The notes under the pieces are model-generated. The model worked only from the letters and a program-made list of their open reading frames with translations. It made no database searches and was not told where the DNA came from. Below are positions 1 to 8,305 of a DNA stretch of 64,000 bases, one piece after another (the first letter of the stretch is position 1; the number at the start of each line of letters is the position of its first letter). The position numbers were made by a program, and so were the translations under genes. The DNA is from Bryobacteraceae bacterium. GTDB lineage: Bacteria > Acidobacteriota > Terriglobia > Bryobacterales > Bryobacteraceae. The stretch covers positions 276,404-340,403 of the forward strand of contig JAHDVK010000001.1 of NCBI GenBank assembly GCA_023384675.1, read 5' to 3'.

Positions 1-2
1 CC

Positions 3-170
3 GCCGCTTACATCGCCAAGCGCAACGGCAGTTTTGCCGCGATCTCTTTTCAAATCAAGATGTTCTTGGGGGCGCTCGCAGCCCTGCTGCGGCCTGCCGA
101 TGCATCCGTCGCGCGCAGAATCCTGCCCGGCATCTTCTCCGGTGTCAAGATCGATGGGTCACAGGACTGA
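3..170 (+). CDS. C-terminal fragment of a gene entering from the left edge
   Basis: An open frame runs from the first bases of the window to a TGA at 168-170 and encodes about 55 residues with no start inside the window. The tail is basic and hydrophobic, with the stretch FLGALAALLRP followed by ARRILPGIFSGVKIDGS. That style resembles C-termini of family 2 glycosyltransferases, but the fragment is too short to identify. It is co-directional with the next gene, which begins 75 bases later after a short A/T-rich leader and a GGAG-like ribosome site. Confidence 0.4.
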   Translation, partial: AAYIAKRNGSFAAISFQIKMFLGALAALLRPADASVARRILPGIFSGVKIDGSQD

Positions 171-245
171 TCTCTCGCGTAAGGTTTTTACCTCACCCTA
201 AAGGTTTGGACTACCGCAGCCGATCATTGCGTTCAGGAGACGGGA

Positions 246-746
246 ATGACTGCAATGCTCTGGATTCTGCTGCCGCTGTTCGTCGCGGCTGGCTCTGCCC
301 TGCTGGCCTTCTACATCATGCAGGCGAAACTGGAAGTGGCAGTGGCGCATGAACGCGAATCACTCGCCGAAGCGCGCGCGACAATCAAGAGCCAGGACAG
401 GCTCATCGACGAGAAAGTGGTGGCTGCCGAGGAATCTACACGGCGTAAGGCGTTAGACGAGTTTCTGGGCGACTTTCGGGTGGAAGAGCGCCATTACATG
501 CGGGAAAACAAGTCGATGTTCCTGAACCGCAAAGCGCTTGTGTTGCAGGAGCGGCTCTACTTCCGCAACATTCCTCTCTCAAACTGGGTGGAGCACGAGA
601 TGGTTGTGGAAGAAGGCAGCGACCTCAAGAACCTGGCCTCACAATGCTCAATCTTCAGCACCCGCTCGCTGTCGAGCGACGAAGTCCGCCAGAACGCCAA
701 ACTCCTGAAGGCGAAGGAGCACGCCGCTCAGGCACGCACCGCTTAA
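246..746 (+). CDS. Membrane-anchored coiled-coil hypothetical protein
   Basis: A 166-residue protein. Residues 5-25 form one hydrophobic segment (WILLPLFVAAGSALLAFYI). A charged helical stretch follows at about 28-70, rich in Glu, Ala and Arg and likely a coiled coil. The C-terminal part is soluble, with the sequence HYMRENKSMFLNRKALVLQERLYF. The layout implies an N-terminal membrane anchor with a cytoplasmic or periplasmic helical domain. I do not recognise a named family. The ATG follows CAGGAGACGGG, a good ribosome-binding site. Its end overlaps the 3' end of the opposite-strand gene by four bases, so the two converge. Confidence 0.7.
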   Translation: MTAMLWILLPLFVAAGSALLAFYIMQAKLEVAVAHERESLAEARATIKSQDRLIDEKVVAAEESTRRKALDEFLGDFRVEERHYMRENKSMFLNRKALVLQERLYFRNIPLSNWVEHEMVVEEGSDLKNLASQCSIFSTRSLSSDEVRQNAKLLKAKEHAAQARTA

Positions 747-1252
747 CTGGCCTCGGCTACACCCACCGCCCGAAAGAAAGCCGCCGCGAGCGCAGCGTTC
801 AGCAGGTGGACTGCCGGTCTCAGCTCTGGCCGTCCAGGCAACAGAAGGATGATCAGCCGGGGACCCTCTCCTCCCATCAGCTGGTCCCGTGCTTCCGGTT
901 CGATCGGCCCCAGAATCGGTCCCAGCACAGCCTGCTCGAACCCACTCAGCATGCCCGCATCGGCCTCATGCACGCGCCCCGAAAGCAGCACACCCAGCGA
1001 AAGCGGCTGCCCGCCTTCGTGAAACGACGCGAAAGCCGCACCCCCGGCCGCTGCGTTCCAATCCAGCTCCCATTCGCCCTGGTTCATGAAGGGCAATGGC
1101 TGACGAAACTGCGCCGGGCGGCCTCCCATGAACTGCCGCATCAGCCCGACAACCTGCGCGGCGTGATCGAGTTCCGGCTCCACGTCGAACGTGCCCGTCT
1201 CCACACTGCGGGATTCTGGTTCAATCACACGCACTTCGAATGAGCCGCTCAT
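743..1252 (-). CDS. Hypothetical protein translationally coupled to the M3 peptidase
   Basis: A 169-residue soluble protein without recognisable catalytic motifs or a signal peptide. The N-terminal half has alternating charged and hydrophobic residues (SFEVRVIEPESRSVETGTFDVEPELDHAAQVVGLMRQFM). The C-terminal half is Leu/Ala/Pro-rich. Its ATG overlaps the TGA of the upstream M3 oligopeptidase in an ATGA (1249-1252), so the two genes are probably co-transcribed and coupled. That context suggests a role linked to the peptidase but gives no function. Codon use matches its neighbours. Confidence 0.6.
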   Translation of the reverse strand: MSGSFEVRVIEPESRSVETGTFDVEPELDHAAQVVGLMRQFMGGRPAQFRQPLPFMNQGEWELDWNAAAGGAAFASFHEGGQPLSLGVLLSGRVHEADAGMLSGFEQAVLGPILGPIEPEARDQLMGGEGPRLIILLLPGRPELRPAVHLLNAALAAAFFRAVGVAEAS

Positions 1253-3255
1253 GCCGCGATCCCCAGGCGCCGCAGCAGCGCCTCCGGGTCGGGGCCGCGG
1301 CCCATGAAGCGGCGGAAGAGTTCAGCCGGCTCCTCGCTATTGCCCTTCGCCAGAATCTCGTCCCGGAAGGCGCGGCCCGTGTCCTTATCGAAGAGCCCTT
1401 CGCGCTGGAAACGGGTAAACGCGTCCGCATCGAGCACCTCCGCCCACTTGTAGCTGTAATACCCGGCGGCATAGCCCGTGGCATCGGCGAACAGATGAGT
1501 GAAGCCGCAGATCATGGCGTAATCGGCTGGCAGCGGCGCCGGTGTGAAGCGCTGGAGGATTTCGCGGGTAAAAGCGACGATGCCGCCGTCGCGCCCGGAG
1601 CCATAGTCGATGTGGAGTGCCAGGTCCACACTCCCGAACCCCAACTGCCTCATTTGCGCGTTGGCTCCGCGGAATGTGCGGGCACGCCGCATCTTCTGGA
1701 ATAAGTCCTCGGGGATGGGTGCGCCGGTCTGCCAATGGCGGGCGAATAAGTCGAGCGATTCGCGCTCCCAGCACCAGTTCTCCATGATCTGGCTGGGCAG
1801 TTCGACGAAATCCCACGCAACGTGGGTTCCGGCCAGCGACTTCACCTCCACGCGCGACAACAGATGGTGCAGCAGATGGCCAAACTCGTGGAAGATGGTC
1901 TCGGCTTCACGGTGCGTCAGCAGGGAGGGCTTCCCGCCGGCGGGCGGAGTCAGGTTGCCGCACATCAGGCCCACATGAGGCTCGAGACCGGGTGTGCCCG
2001 TCAGGAAGGCATCCATCCAAGCGCCGCCGCGCTTGGTGTCGCGCGGATGCCAGTCGGTGAAAAACGTGCCCAGCAGAATGCCGTCTGCGTCGCGCATCTC
2101 GTAGTGCTGGACGCCAGGATGCCACACCGGCACACCGGGCGCCTCCACCACCTTCACCTCAAACAGGCGCTCGACGAGTTCGAATAATCCCGCCACGACG
2201 CGATCCAGCGGCAGGTACGGGCGCAGGTCCTCTTCGTTGAAGTCGAACTCGGCCTGCCGCTGTTTCTCGGCCCAGTAGGCGATGTCCCACGGCTGCATTG
2301 CGCCTTCGCCGCCCTGCTTGCGGCGGAAGCCGGCAAGCGATTCATTCTCCCTCTCGAAGTGGAGGATGGTCTTCGCGGCGAGGTCATCGACAAACGCCCG
2401 CGCGGTGGCTCCGTTCCTGGCCATGCGGTCGGCAAGGACGAAGTCGGCGAAGTTGGAGAACCCGAGCAGGTTGGCCTTGGCGCGGCGCAGTTCCAGAATG
2501 CGGGGCAGGAGTCCCGCGTTCTCATTCGCGGCCCGGGCCATGTAGGCCCGCCAGCACTGTTCGCGGATGCCCGCGTCATCGAGGTAGGTCATCACCGCGA
2601 GATAGCTGGGCGCCTGCAGGGTGAAGCGCCAGCCTTCCGCGCCTTTCTCTTCGGCGGCCTGCCGGGCCGCCTCGCGGGCGGATTCGGGCAGCCCGGCCAA
2701 CTGAGCCCCGTCCGTGATCGTCAGATCCCAGGCGGCGGTGGCGTCCAGAACATTCTGGGCGAATTTCGTGGTCAGCGTCGCAAGTTCCACGTCCATCGCC
2801 TCGAGCCGCTTCTTCTCGCCGGGAGGCAGTGCGGCTCCGTGGCGTTCGAAGCTCTCGATGGTCTTCGTCAGAAAACGGCGGCGGACGCCGGTGAGCGCCC
2901 CGGCTTCTTCCGTCGACGCGAAGGTGCGCAGGGCCTGCCACAGCCCCTCGTGGAGGGGAATACTCGAATAGAAAGCCGCGACGGCCGGTTGGGCGGCATT
3001 CCAGGCTTCGCGCAGTTCGGGCGAACTCACCACGCTCTCCAGATGGCGCACCACGCTTACGGCTCTGTCGAGCGGTTCGGTGGCTGCATCGAGCGCCGCG
3101 AGCGTATTCGCATACGTCCTCTCGCCCGCTTCGGCGGCGAGCACTTCGATACGATCCCGCGCCTGGCTGATCAGCGTTTCGATAGCCGGGCCAATGTGTT
3201 CCGGCCTGACCTGGTCAAACGGCAGCGGCGGCGCAAGCGAGAATAACGGATTCAT
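1249..3255 (-). CDS. M3 family oligopeptidase (oligopeptidase A/Dcp-like), cytosolic
   Basis: A 668-residue zinc metallopeptidase of family M3, which cleaves short peptides during protein turnover. The zinc motif is seen as ETIFHEFGHLLHH near residue 456, followed about 28 residues on by the family's metal-ligand Glu region (VAWDFVELPSQIMENWCWE). The N-terminus MNPLFSLAPPLPFDQVRPEHI is typical of M3A enzymes and carries no signal peptide. I chose ATG 3255; a GTG at 3264 is possible but weaker. Length fits OpdA/Dcp (about 680). It is divergent from the histidine kinase, with only 28 bases between starts. A second, secreted M3 paralogue lies at 10746-12890. Confidence 0.93.
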   Translation of the reverse strand: MNPLFSLAPPLPFDQVRPEHIGPAIETLISQARDRIEVLAAEAGERTYANTLAALDAATEPLDRAVSVVRHLESVVSSPELREAWNAAQPAVAAFYSSIPLHEGLWQALRTFASTEEAGALTGVRRRFLTKTIESFERHGAALPPGEKKRLEAMDVELATLTTKFAQNVLDATAAWDLTITDGAQLAGLPESAREAARQAAEEKGAEGWRFTLQAPSYLAVMTYLDDAGIREQCWRAYMARAANENAGLLPRILELRRAKANLLGFSNFADFVLADRMARNGATARAFVDDLAAKTILHFERENESLAGFRRKQGGEGAMQPWDIAYWAEKQRQAEFDFNEEDLRPYLPLDRVVAGLFELVERLFEVKVVEAPGVPVWHPGVQHYEMRDADGILLGTFFTDWHPRDTKRGGAWMDAFLTGTPGLEPHVGLMCGNLTPPAGGKPSLLTHREAETIFHEFGHLLHHLLSRVEVKSLAGTHVAWDFVELPSQIMENWCWERESLDLFARHWQTGAPIPEDLFQKMRRARTFRGANAQMRQLGFGSVDLALHIDYGSGRDGGIVAFTREILQRFTPAPLPADYAMICGFTHLFADATGYAAGYYSYKWAEVLDADAFTRFQREGLFDKDTGRAFRDEILAKGNSEEPAELFRRFMGRGPDPEALLRRLGIAA

Positions 3256-3283
3256 ACCAGTCACTTCGCATAGGATAGCGAGT

Positions 3284-4606
3284 ATGCCCTCGCGCGCACC
3301 GGCGGCCCGTCAACTCGCCGGGCTTGGTGTCACCCTCGCCGCCGTCGTGATTTTCTCGGGGTATACGCAGTACCAGATTGAAGGACTGCGCCGCTTGCAG
3401 ACCGAAACCCTCGATCGCAACCGCCGCAGTACGCTGCTCCTGGTCAGTATTCAAAGCAACCTGAGCCAGATTGGGCTCGCCTTCCGCGACATGGAGCGCG
3501 CTGGCGATCCTTATCCGCTCTCGGCCTACCGGCCGCGTTTTGAACGGTTGAGAATCAGCCTCGAGGACGCCCTTGCGCGGGAGGCCGAGCTTGCGCCGCC
3601 CAGCCGCCTGGCCCGCGAGCAACAACTGCTTCACGACGCCTGTGCCCGGTTCTGGAACGAAACCGCCGCTCTCTGGCCGCTGGCGGCCGAGGACCGTGTT
3701 AACGAAGTCCGGACTTTGATCCGCACCCGCCTTGAGGCCGAGCGCGCGGCCATGACCACGCTCGCCGAGCAACTGCTGGTGCAAAACCAGGATGCCGAAC
3801 GCGCAGCCCAGGCGCGGATCGGGGCGATCTACACCCGGGTGGAACGGAATCTCTACCTCCTGCTGGGTGCGGTGCTGCTCGCGATCGCCGCCACGACACT
3901 CTACGTAATCCGCTCCAACCGGCGCGTTTTTCAGCAGTTGGAGACGTTGAGCGAACAGCGGCGCGCGCTCGCCGGGCAGGTCATCTCCGTGCAGGAGGAA
4001 CTGTTCCGGACACTGGCGCGCGAGCTGCACGATGAGTTCGGCCAGGTGCTGACAGCCATGGGCGTGATGCTGCAAAGGGCATCGAAGCGCCTGCCGGAGG
4101 ATAGTCCGGCACGGGAGGATCTGCGCGAAGTCCGCGAGATCGCCCACCAGACCCTCGAAAAGGTGCGAGGCATGTCCCAGATGCTGCATCCGCCGGTACT
4201 CGACGACTACGGACTGGAACGTAGCATTGAATGGTACACCGGAAAATACGCTAAACAGACCGGTTTGACCATTCATTATGAGAAAATCGGCATAGGGCCT
4301 TGGATCGGTGATCAAATCGCCATCCACATGTACCGCATCCTGCAGGAAGCCCTGAATAATGTGGTGCGGCACGCGGGCACGCGCGAGGCGTGGGTTCGCG
4401 TGCGGTACGAGCCGCACCGGATGGAGTTGGTTGTGGAAGACCATGGCGTGGGTATGTCCGTTCCGCCCTCATCCACAGGCATCGGCCTGATTGCCATGCG
4501 CGAACGCGCCGTCCTGTTGAATGGCTGCATCGAGTTTTCTACGCCCTCCGAGGGTGGCACGCGCATCACCGCGAGCGTGCCGTTGAACGTGGGAGTCACA
4601 CAATGA
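3284..4606 (+). CDS. Sensor histidine kinase, NarL-type (HisKA_3/HATPase_c)
   Basis: A 440-residue membrane kinase. A first TM lies near residues 12-28 and a second near 183-205; the roughly 150-residue loop between them is helical and charged, a four-helix-bundle type sensor. The HisKA_3 dimerisation region carries LARELHDEFGQVLTAMG, with phospho-acceptor His near residue 249. The ATP domain shows the N box (EALNNVVRHAG), G1 box (DHGVGM) and G2 (GIGLIAMRERA). The start is the ATG at 3284; the longer upstream frame is antisense to the peptidase. Its TGA overlaps the ATG of the response regulator (ATGA 4603-4606), so the two are a coupled two-component pair. Its signal is unknown. Confidence 0.93.
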   Translation: MPSRAPAARQLAGLGVTLAAVVIFSGYTQYQIEGLRRLQTETLDRNRRSTLLLVSIQSNLSQIGLAFRDMERAGDPYPLSAYRPRFERLRISLEDALAREAELAPPSRLAREQQLLHDACARFWNETAALWPLAAEDRVNEVRTLIRTRLEAERAAMTTLAEQLLVQNQDAERAAQARIGAIYTRVERNLYLLLGAVLLAIAATTLYVIRSNRRVFQQLETLSEQRRALAGQVISVQEELFRTLARELHDEFGQVLTAMGVMLQRASKRLPEDSPAREDLREVREIAHQTLEKVRGMSQMLHPPVLDDYGLERSIEWYTGKYAKQTGLTIHYEKIGIGPWIGDQIAIHMYRILQEALNNVVRHAGTREAWVRVRYEPHRMELVVEDHGVGMSVPPSSTGIGLIAMRERAVLLNGCIEFSTPSEGGTRITASVPLNVGVTQ

Positions 4607-5250
4607 GCGAACCGATCCGAGTGCTGCTGGCCGACGATCACAGTCTGGTGCGAAAGGGTTTCCGCCGCATGCTGGAAGACGACCCGGGCATCGAGGTCGT
4701 CGGCGAGGCGGCCAGCGGACTGGCCGCCGTGGAAGCCGCTCTCGAACTCCAGCCTCAGGTGATCGTCATGGATCTCGCCATGCCTGAACTCGACGGCATC
4801 CAGGCCGCCAGTGAGATCCTCAAGAAACTGCCCGCCACCGGCATTCTCATCCTCAGCATGTACAGCGAGGACACCTACGTCCGTAATGCCTTCGCGGCGG
4901 GCGTGCGCGGGTATCTCCTCAAGAATGCGCTCGAAGTGGACCTGCCCTATGCCATCAAAGAAGTGGCGGCCGGCCGGCGTGTTCTCGCGCCGGGCTTGAC
5001 GCTGCCCGCCCACGATCCCGGCAACGACTTCGACAAACTCACCCAGCGCGAACGTCAGGTTCTGCAGTTTATCGTCCAAGGCAAGTCGAACCGCGAAATC
5101 GCTTCGATCCTCGGCTTGAGCGTGAATACAATCAGTGTCCACCGCGCGAACCTGATGCAGGCTCTCGGCATCCACCGCACCGCCGATCTGGTCGTCTACG
5201 CCATCCAAAAAGGCCTCGTCACCCTGCCTGAACCGCCCCGTCAAACCTGA
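4603..5250 (+). CDS. LuxR/NarL-family response regulator
   Basis: A 215-residue regulator. The receiver domain (about 1-125) has the acidic pair D11/D12 and phospho-acceptor D57 (VIVMDLAMPELDG), with the conserved Lys in GYLLKNA. The C-terminal LuxR helix-turn-helix is visible in LTQRERQVLQFIVQGKSNREIASILGLSVNTISVHRANLMQALG. It is the partner of the overlapping histidine kinase and should bind DNA when phosphorylated. No target operon can be deduced; the next operon downstream (cobalt/nickel transport) is separated by a 303-base gap. Confidence 0.95.
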   Translation: MSEPIRVLLADDHSLVRKGFRRMLEDDPGIEVVGEAASGLAAVEAALELQPQVIVMDLAMPELDGIQAASEILKKLPATGILILSMYSEDTYVRNAFAAGVRGYLLKNALEVDLPYAIKEVAAGRRVLAPGLTLPAHDPGNDFDKLTQRERQVLQFIVQGKSNREIASILGLSVNTISVHRANLMQALGIHRTADLVVYAIQKGLVTLPEPPRQT

Positions 5251-5332
5251 AGCCAGCCGGACTCGGCGCGAATGTGCTTATGTCCCCGACGGGTGTGTGA
5301 AGAAATCCCCGATGGGAGCGCTTGCCTGCCGG

Positions 5333-5352
5333 CTGCCGGCGTCAACCGGCAG
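5333..5352 (+). terminator. Possible hairpin terminator after the two-component pair
   Basis: CTGCCGG (5333-5339) can pair with CCGGCAG (5346-5352) across a 6-base loop. An overlapping alternative uses CCTGCCGG at 5325-5332 with CCGGCAGG at 5346-5353. The following bases are only moderately T-rich, so this is a weak intrinsic terminator, or simply a stable hairpin. Confidence 0.35.
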
Positions 5353-5361
5353 GTCATCATT

Positions 5362-5397
5362 TGTAAGTAATTTATTTGCAATATCTTACAGTTGCAA
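5362..5397 (+). promoter_or_regulatory. Nested inverted repeats upstream of the Co/Ni transporter operon
   Basis: TGTAAG (5362-5367) is mirrored by CTTACA (5385-5390) with 17 bases between. TTGCAA, itself palindromic, occurs at 5376-5381 and again at 5392-5397. The block is A/T-rich in a G+C-rich genome and lies about 160 bases before cbiM. Spaced 6-base arms separated by 13-17 bases are the format of NikR-type operators in other bacteria, but the arm sequence does not match a consensus I can name. Regulation by a metal sensor is inference. Confidence 0.35.
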
Positions 5398-5553
5398 CCG
5401 CAAGGCGCGCCCTGCGTAAGTATTCCGTCCCGGACCCGATTTTTTCACACACTTTACGTTCGCGCGCTTGGTCCCACCGGGTAGATACGCTCACGCCGCA
5501 AGGCACGCCCATCCGCAATTCGTGATACGTTTTTATAGAAGAGTGCTACTGGC

Positions 5554-6132
5554 ATGCATATAGCGGATGGCATCCTCCCCGTTGGTTTCAGCGCGGCCGC
5601 GGGTGCGGTGTCGCTTGCCGGGACGGTATGGTGGGGCCGCGGCGTGCACAACGGCGAGGTGGCGCGCATGGGGCTGATGGCCTCGACGCTCTTCGCCGCT
5701 TCCCTCATCCACATCCCTCTGGCCGGTACGTCCGTCCACTTCAGTTTGCTGGGCCTGGCGGGGATTCTACTCGGCGCGCGCGCGTTCCCCGTGGTTTTTG
5801 CGACCCTTCTCATGCAGTCGCTGCTGTTCCAGCATGGGGGACTTCTGAGTCTGGGGGTCAACGCGTTGAACATGGGCGCCGGCGCGCTGGTGGCTGCTGC
5901 CTTGTGGCGGTGGACGCCTGGCGCCATGCGGCCCCGGGTGTTTCTGTGCTCTTTCAGCGCCACAATGACAGCCGCCATGCTGATGGCCGCCGAATTCGCC
6001 GCCGCCGGCTATGGCAAAGGGTTTTACTGGGTCGCGGGCGTGTATAGCCTGCTGGCGTTACTGGAAGCGGCGCTGACCGTGATGATCGTCGATATCGTTC
6101 GCCGCGTTCGGCCGGAGGTGGTCCCCGCATGA
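5554..6132 (+). CDS. cbiM: Cobalt/nickel ECF transporter substrate-binding subunit CbiM
   Basis: A 192-residue, mostly hydrophobic membrane protein with five to six predicted TM helices. It starts with MHIADG, matching the family's N-terminal MHIxDG, whose amino group and His2 bind Co2+ or Ni2+. The segment SLIHIPLAGTSVHFSLLGLAGILLG is also typical of CbiM/NikM. It forms the S component of an energy-coupling factor importer with CbiQ and CbiO downstream. Its stop overlaps the next start (ATGA 6129-6132). Whether cobalt or nickel is the substrate cannot be decided from sequence; no cobalamin synthesis, hydrogenase or urease genes lie in the window. Confidence 0.9.
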   Translation: MHIADGILPVGFSAAAGAVSLAGTVWWGRGVHNGEVARMGLMASTLFAASLIHIPLAGTSVHFSLLGLAGILLGARAFPVVFATLLMQSLLFQHGGLLSLGVNALNMGAGALVAAALWRWTPGAMRPRVFLCSFSATMTAAMLMAAEFAAAGYGKGFYWVAGVYSLLALLEAALTVMIVDIVRRVRPEVVPA

Positions 6133-6569
6133 TGTTTCGTACTCTCACATTCCTGGCGCTGCTGAGCGGTATGTTGTGCGCCCATGACATGGAACTCCAG
6201 GTCGAGAAGCAGCCCAACGCCGTCGCTGTCCGTTTCGGCTATGGCCCGGAGGATCCGGCGAAAGCCGCTCCGGTCACCGTGTTTTCGCCCGCGGATGCCA
6301 TGGCGCCCTTCCAGACCGGCCAGACCGACCAGCGCGGTGTCTTCGTTTTCGCGCCCGACCGCCCGGGCGTCTGGCGCGTCATCGCCGACGACGAGGAAGG
6401 GCACCGTGAGGAGGCGCGCGTCGAAGTCGCCGAAGATGGGGCCGTCCATTTCCACGCCCATAGCCATTCGCGGGGAGGCACGCTGCTGACGGGGCTTTCC
6501 GTCCTGTTCGGCGTCACCGGCATCGCGTTGTGGTGGTCCGGGCGCAGGCGGGGCGGCGTGTCCGTGTGA
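6129..6569 (+). CDS. CbiL/NikL-like accessory membrane protein of the Co/Ni transporter
   Basis: A 146-residue protein with an N-terminal signal-like segment (TLTFLALLSGMLCA), an extracytoplasmic beta-rich domain, a His-rich stretch (VHFHAHSHSRGG) and a C-terminal TM helix (LLTGLSVLFGVTGIALWW). The order signal, soluble domain, TM matches the additional component (CbiN/CbiL/NikL-like) found between CbiM and CbiQ in group I ECF importers. The His cluster could bind metal. Both ends overlap neighbours by four bases (ATGA with cbiM, GTGA with cbiQ), which is strong evidence for one operon. Confidence 0.75.
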   Translation: MMFRTLTFLALLSGMLCAHDMELQVEKQPNAVAVRFGYGPEDPAKAAPVTVFSPADAMAPFQTGQTDQRGVFVFAPDRPGVWRVIADDEEGHREEARVEVAEDGAVHFHAHSHSRGGTLLTGLSVLFGVTGIALWWSGRRRGGVSV

Positions 6570-7312
6570 TCGGTCTACGTGTGGAAAAGCTGGCGGAAGG
6601 CCACGGCTGGCTGCACCGGCGCGCGCCGGAGGCCAAAATCGCCGCTTTTGCCCTGATCACGCTCATCATCCTCAGCGAAATGAGCTTCTCTGTTGGGCGC
6701 ATGGCCGCCTACGCCGCCATCACCTTGCTGCTGATTCTGAGCGCGCGCCTTCCGCTGTCGCTCTTCGCCCGGCGCGCGCTGCTGACGGCGCCCATCCTGT
6801 TGCTCGCCGCCGCGCTGCCCTGGATTTCCAGGAAGCTCGGCGAAAGCGCCGCCGCCGGACCGGACCCGCGCCTGCTGCTCGCCAAGGGCCTTTTGGCCGT
6901 CTGTCTGCTGACGCTGCTTGCCGCGTCCACGCGCTTCCCGGATCTGATCGGCGGTCTTGAAAAGCTGCGAGCTCCGGCGGTGCTGCGCCTGCTGGCCGGC
7001 CTCATGTATCGATATGTGCCGCTCCTGCGCGATGAATGGGATCGGATGGAAGTCGCGCGCCGCAGCCGCACGCCCGGCGAGCCGCGCCGCCGCCCGCTCG
7101 CTCTCATTGCCCGTCAGCTCGCCAACCTCTTCCTGCGCGCCTGGCAGCGCGCCGACCGCGTTCAGGCCGCGATGGAGGCCCGCGCGTTCACCGGCCGCTG
7201 GCCGCGCGCGGCCGGCCGCGCGTTCACAGGCGGCGACGTTTTGTTTCTATGGAGTTCCGTGACTCTGGTGCTGCTCGTTCGCGCTTCGGAGGTCCTGCGG
7301 CATGGGGTCTGA
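6566..7312 (+). CDS. cbiQ: ECF transporter T component CbiQ
   Basis: A 248-residue membrane protein. It contains the coupling-helix motif of EcfT proteins in the form RRSRTPGEPRR, close to the usual Ala-Arg-Gly repeat, and the conserved LLAGLMYRYVPLLRDEWDRMEVARRSR region. Several hydrophobic helices occur at about residues 20-40, 45-62, 72-88 and 105-122, with one at the C-terminus. The start is taken as GTG 6566, which overlaps the previous TGA as GTGA; a GTG further upstream (6530) would overlap by 40 bases. It transmits ATPase movement from CbiO to CbiM. Confidence 0.88.
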   Translation: MIGLRVEKLAEGHGWLHRRAPEAKIAAFALITLIILSEMSFSVGRMAAYAAITLLLILSARLPLSLFARRALLTAPILLLAAALPWISRKLGESAAAGPDPRLLLAKGLLAVCLLTLLAASTRFPDLIGGLEKLRAPAVLRLLAGLMYRYVPLLRDEWDRMEVARRSRTPGEPRRRPLALIARQLANLFLRAWQRADRVQAAMEARAFTGRWPRAAGRAFTGGDVLFLWSSVTLVLLVRASEVLRHGV

Positions 7313-8072
7313 AGCCTGCGGACTGCCGGTGGAGATCGAGAATCTGACGTTCGCCTATCCGGGCCAGCCGGAGGCTCTGCGCGGACTCGACTGGAGGGTC
7401 CCGGCCGGAGCGCGAGTGGGTCTACTAGGCGCTTCCGGTGCGGGAAAATCGACGCTTTTACTGCATTTGAACGGCATTCTTCGTCAAAAAAGCGGCAAAA
7501 TTCGCATCGGAGAAACGCTGGTCGAAGAACGGACGCTGGCCACGATCCGCCGCGATGTCGGCCTGGTGTTTCAGAACCCGGACGATCAACTGTTTCATCT
7601 TTCCGTGGCCGAGGACATCGCCTTCGGCCCCCGCAACCTGGGCTGGTCTGAATCCCAAGTCCAACAAACCATTCAGGAAACCGCCACCGCGCTGAGGCTG
7701 GAAGGGCTGCTCGACAAGCACCCGCAGCAGCTTTCCTCCGGCGAAAAGAAGCGCGCCGCCCTGGCGACGGTTCTCGCCATGCGCCCGAGGGTAGTTGCGC
7801 TCGACGAACCGTTCGCGAATCTCGATCCAGCGCTGATCGAACAGCTGATCGGCTTGATTCACGGGCTTTCCGCCACGGTGATCCTGATTTCGCAGTCGAT
7901 TCTGCCGGCGCTGGCATGCTGTTCCACACTCGCGATCCTCGATCAGGGGCGGATCGCCGCGGAGGGCCCGGCGTACGAAATCGCGCGAGATCGCGCGCTT
8001 TTGGGGCGCTGCGGGCTTGATTTTCACTACTACCGCGACGTGTGGCGCCGGCTGGAAACGGCCGGGGGCTAG
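7302..8072 (+). CDS. cbiO: ECF transporter ATPase CbiO, with altered switch histidine
   Basis: A 256-residue ABC ATPase. Visible motifs are Walker A GASGAGKST, Q-loop VFQNPDDQLF (typical of CbiO), signature LSSGEKKR, Walker B VVALDEPF and D-loop ANLDPA. At the switch position the usual TH[DE] is replaced by S-Q-S (VILISQSILPAL; Gln198), so the catalytic histidine seems absent. All other motifs are intact. The start overlaps the end of cbiQ by 11 bases. The protein should power Co/Ni uptake, perhaps with reduced hydrolysis or with a different residue serving as switch. The operon has only one ATPase gene, so it would act as a homodimer. Confidence 0.92.
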   Translation: MGSEACGLPVEIENLTFAYPGQPEALRGLDWRVPAGARVGLLGASGAGKSTLLLHLNGILRQKSGKIRIGETLVEERTLATIRRDVGLVFQNPDDQLFHLSVAEDIAFGPRNLGWSESQVQQTIQETATALRLEGLLDKHPQQLSSGEKKRAALATVLAMRPRVVALDEPFANLDPALIEQLIGLIHGLSATVILISQSILPALACCSTLAILDQGRIAAEGPAYEIARDRALLGRCGLDFHYYRDVWRRLETAGG

Positions 8073-8305
8073 TACCTCCGGTTTCTTCTCAAATCATTGA
8101 TTCCATTTGCGGCCGCCTCCGCGCGCGCGAGTTGTCCCGCCATTCGTGGGGTCTCAGTACCAGCGCAGCGGTCCCATTACGACCAAGTATTTCAATAACT
8201 TACGGATACAGATACTCTGGGGATGAGGTGCGATGCCGCGCCGGGCCTTGGATTTTTCGGAGGATGGTCCGGCGCGGGTGAGCTAAGGGCTTTGCGGCAC
8301 GAACA

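Larger units (their letters stand above)
5251..5553 (+). other. Intergenic leader between response regulator and cbiM
   Basis: A 303-base gap holding no credible gene. Its first third carries a GC hairpin (5333-5352). Its middle is unusually A/T-rich and contains nested dyads (5362-5397). The last 130 bases lead into cbiM. I searched by eye for the conserved cobalamin riboswitch B12 box and did not find it. Confidence 0.6.

Noticed and set aside
3265-3283. N-terminal extension of the histidine kinase into the peptidase region
   Set aside because: The longer frame has no conserved sequence and is antisense to the M3 gene; ATG 3284 directly precedes the first membrane helix.
5251-5553. Cobalamin riboswitch before cbiM
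   Set aside because: The leader was read for the conserved B12-box and its partner elements; neither was found by eye. A covariance search would be decisive.
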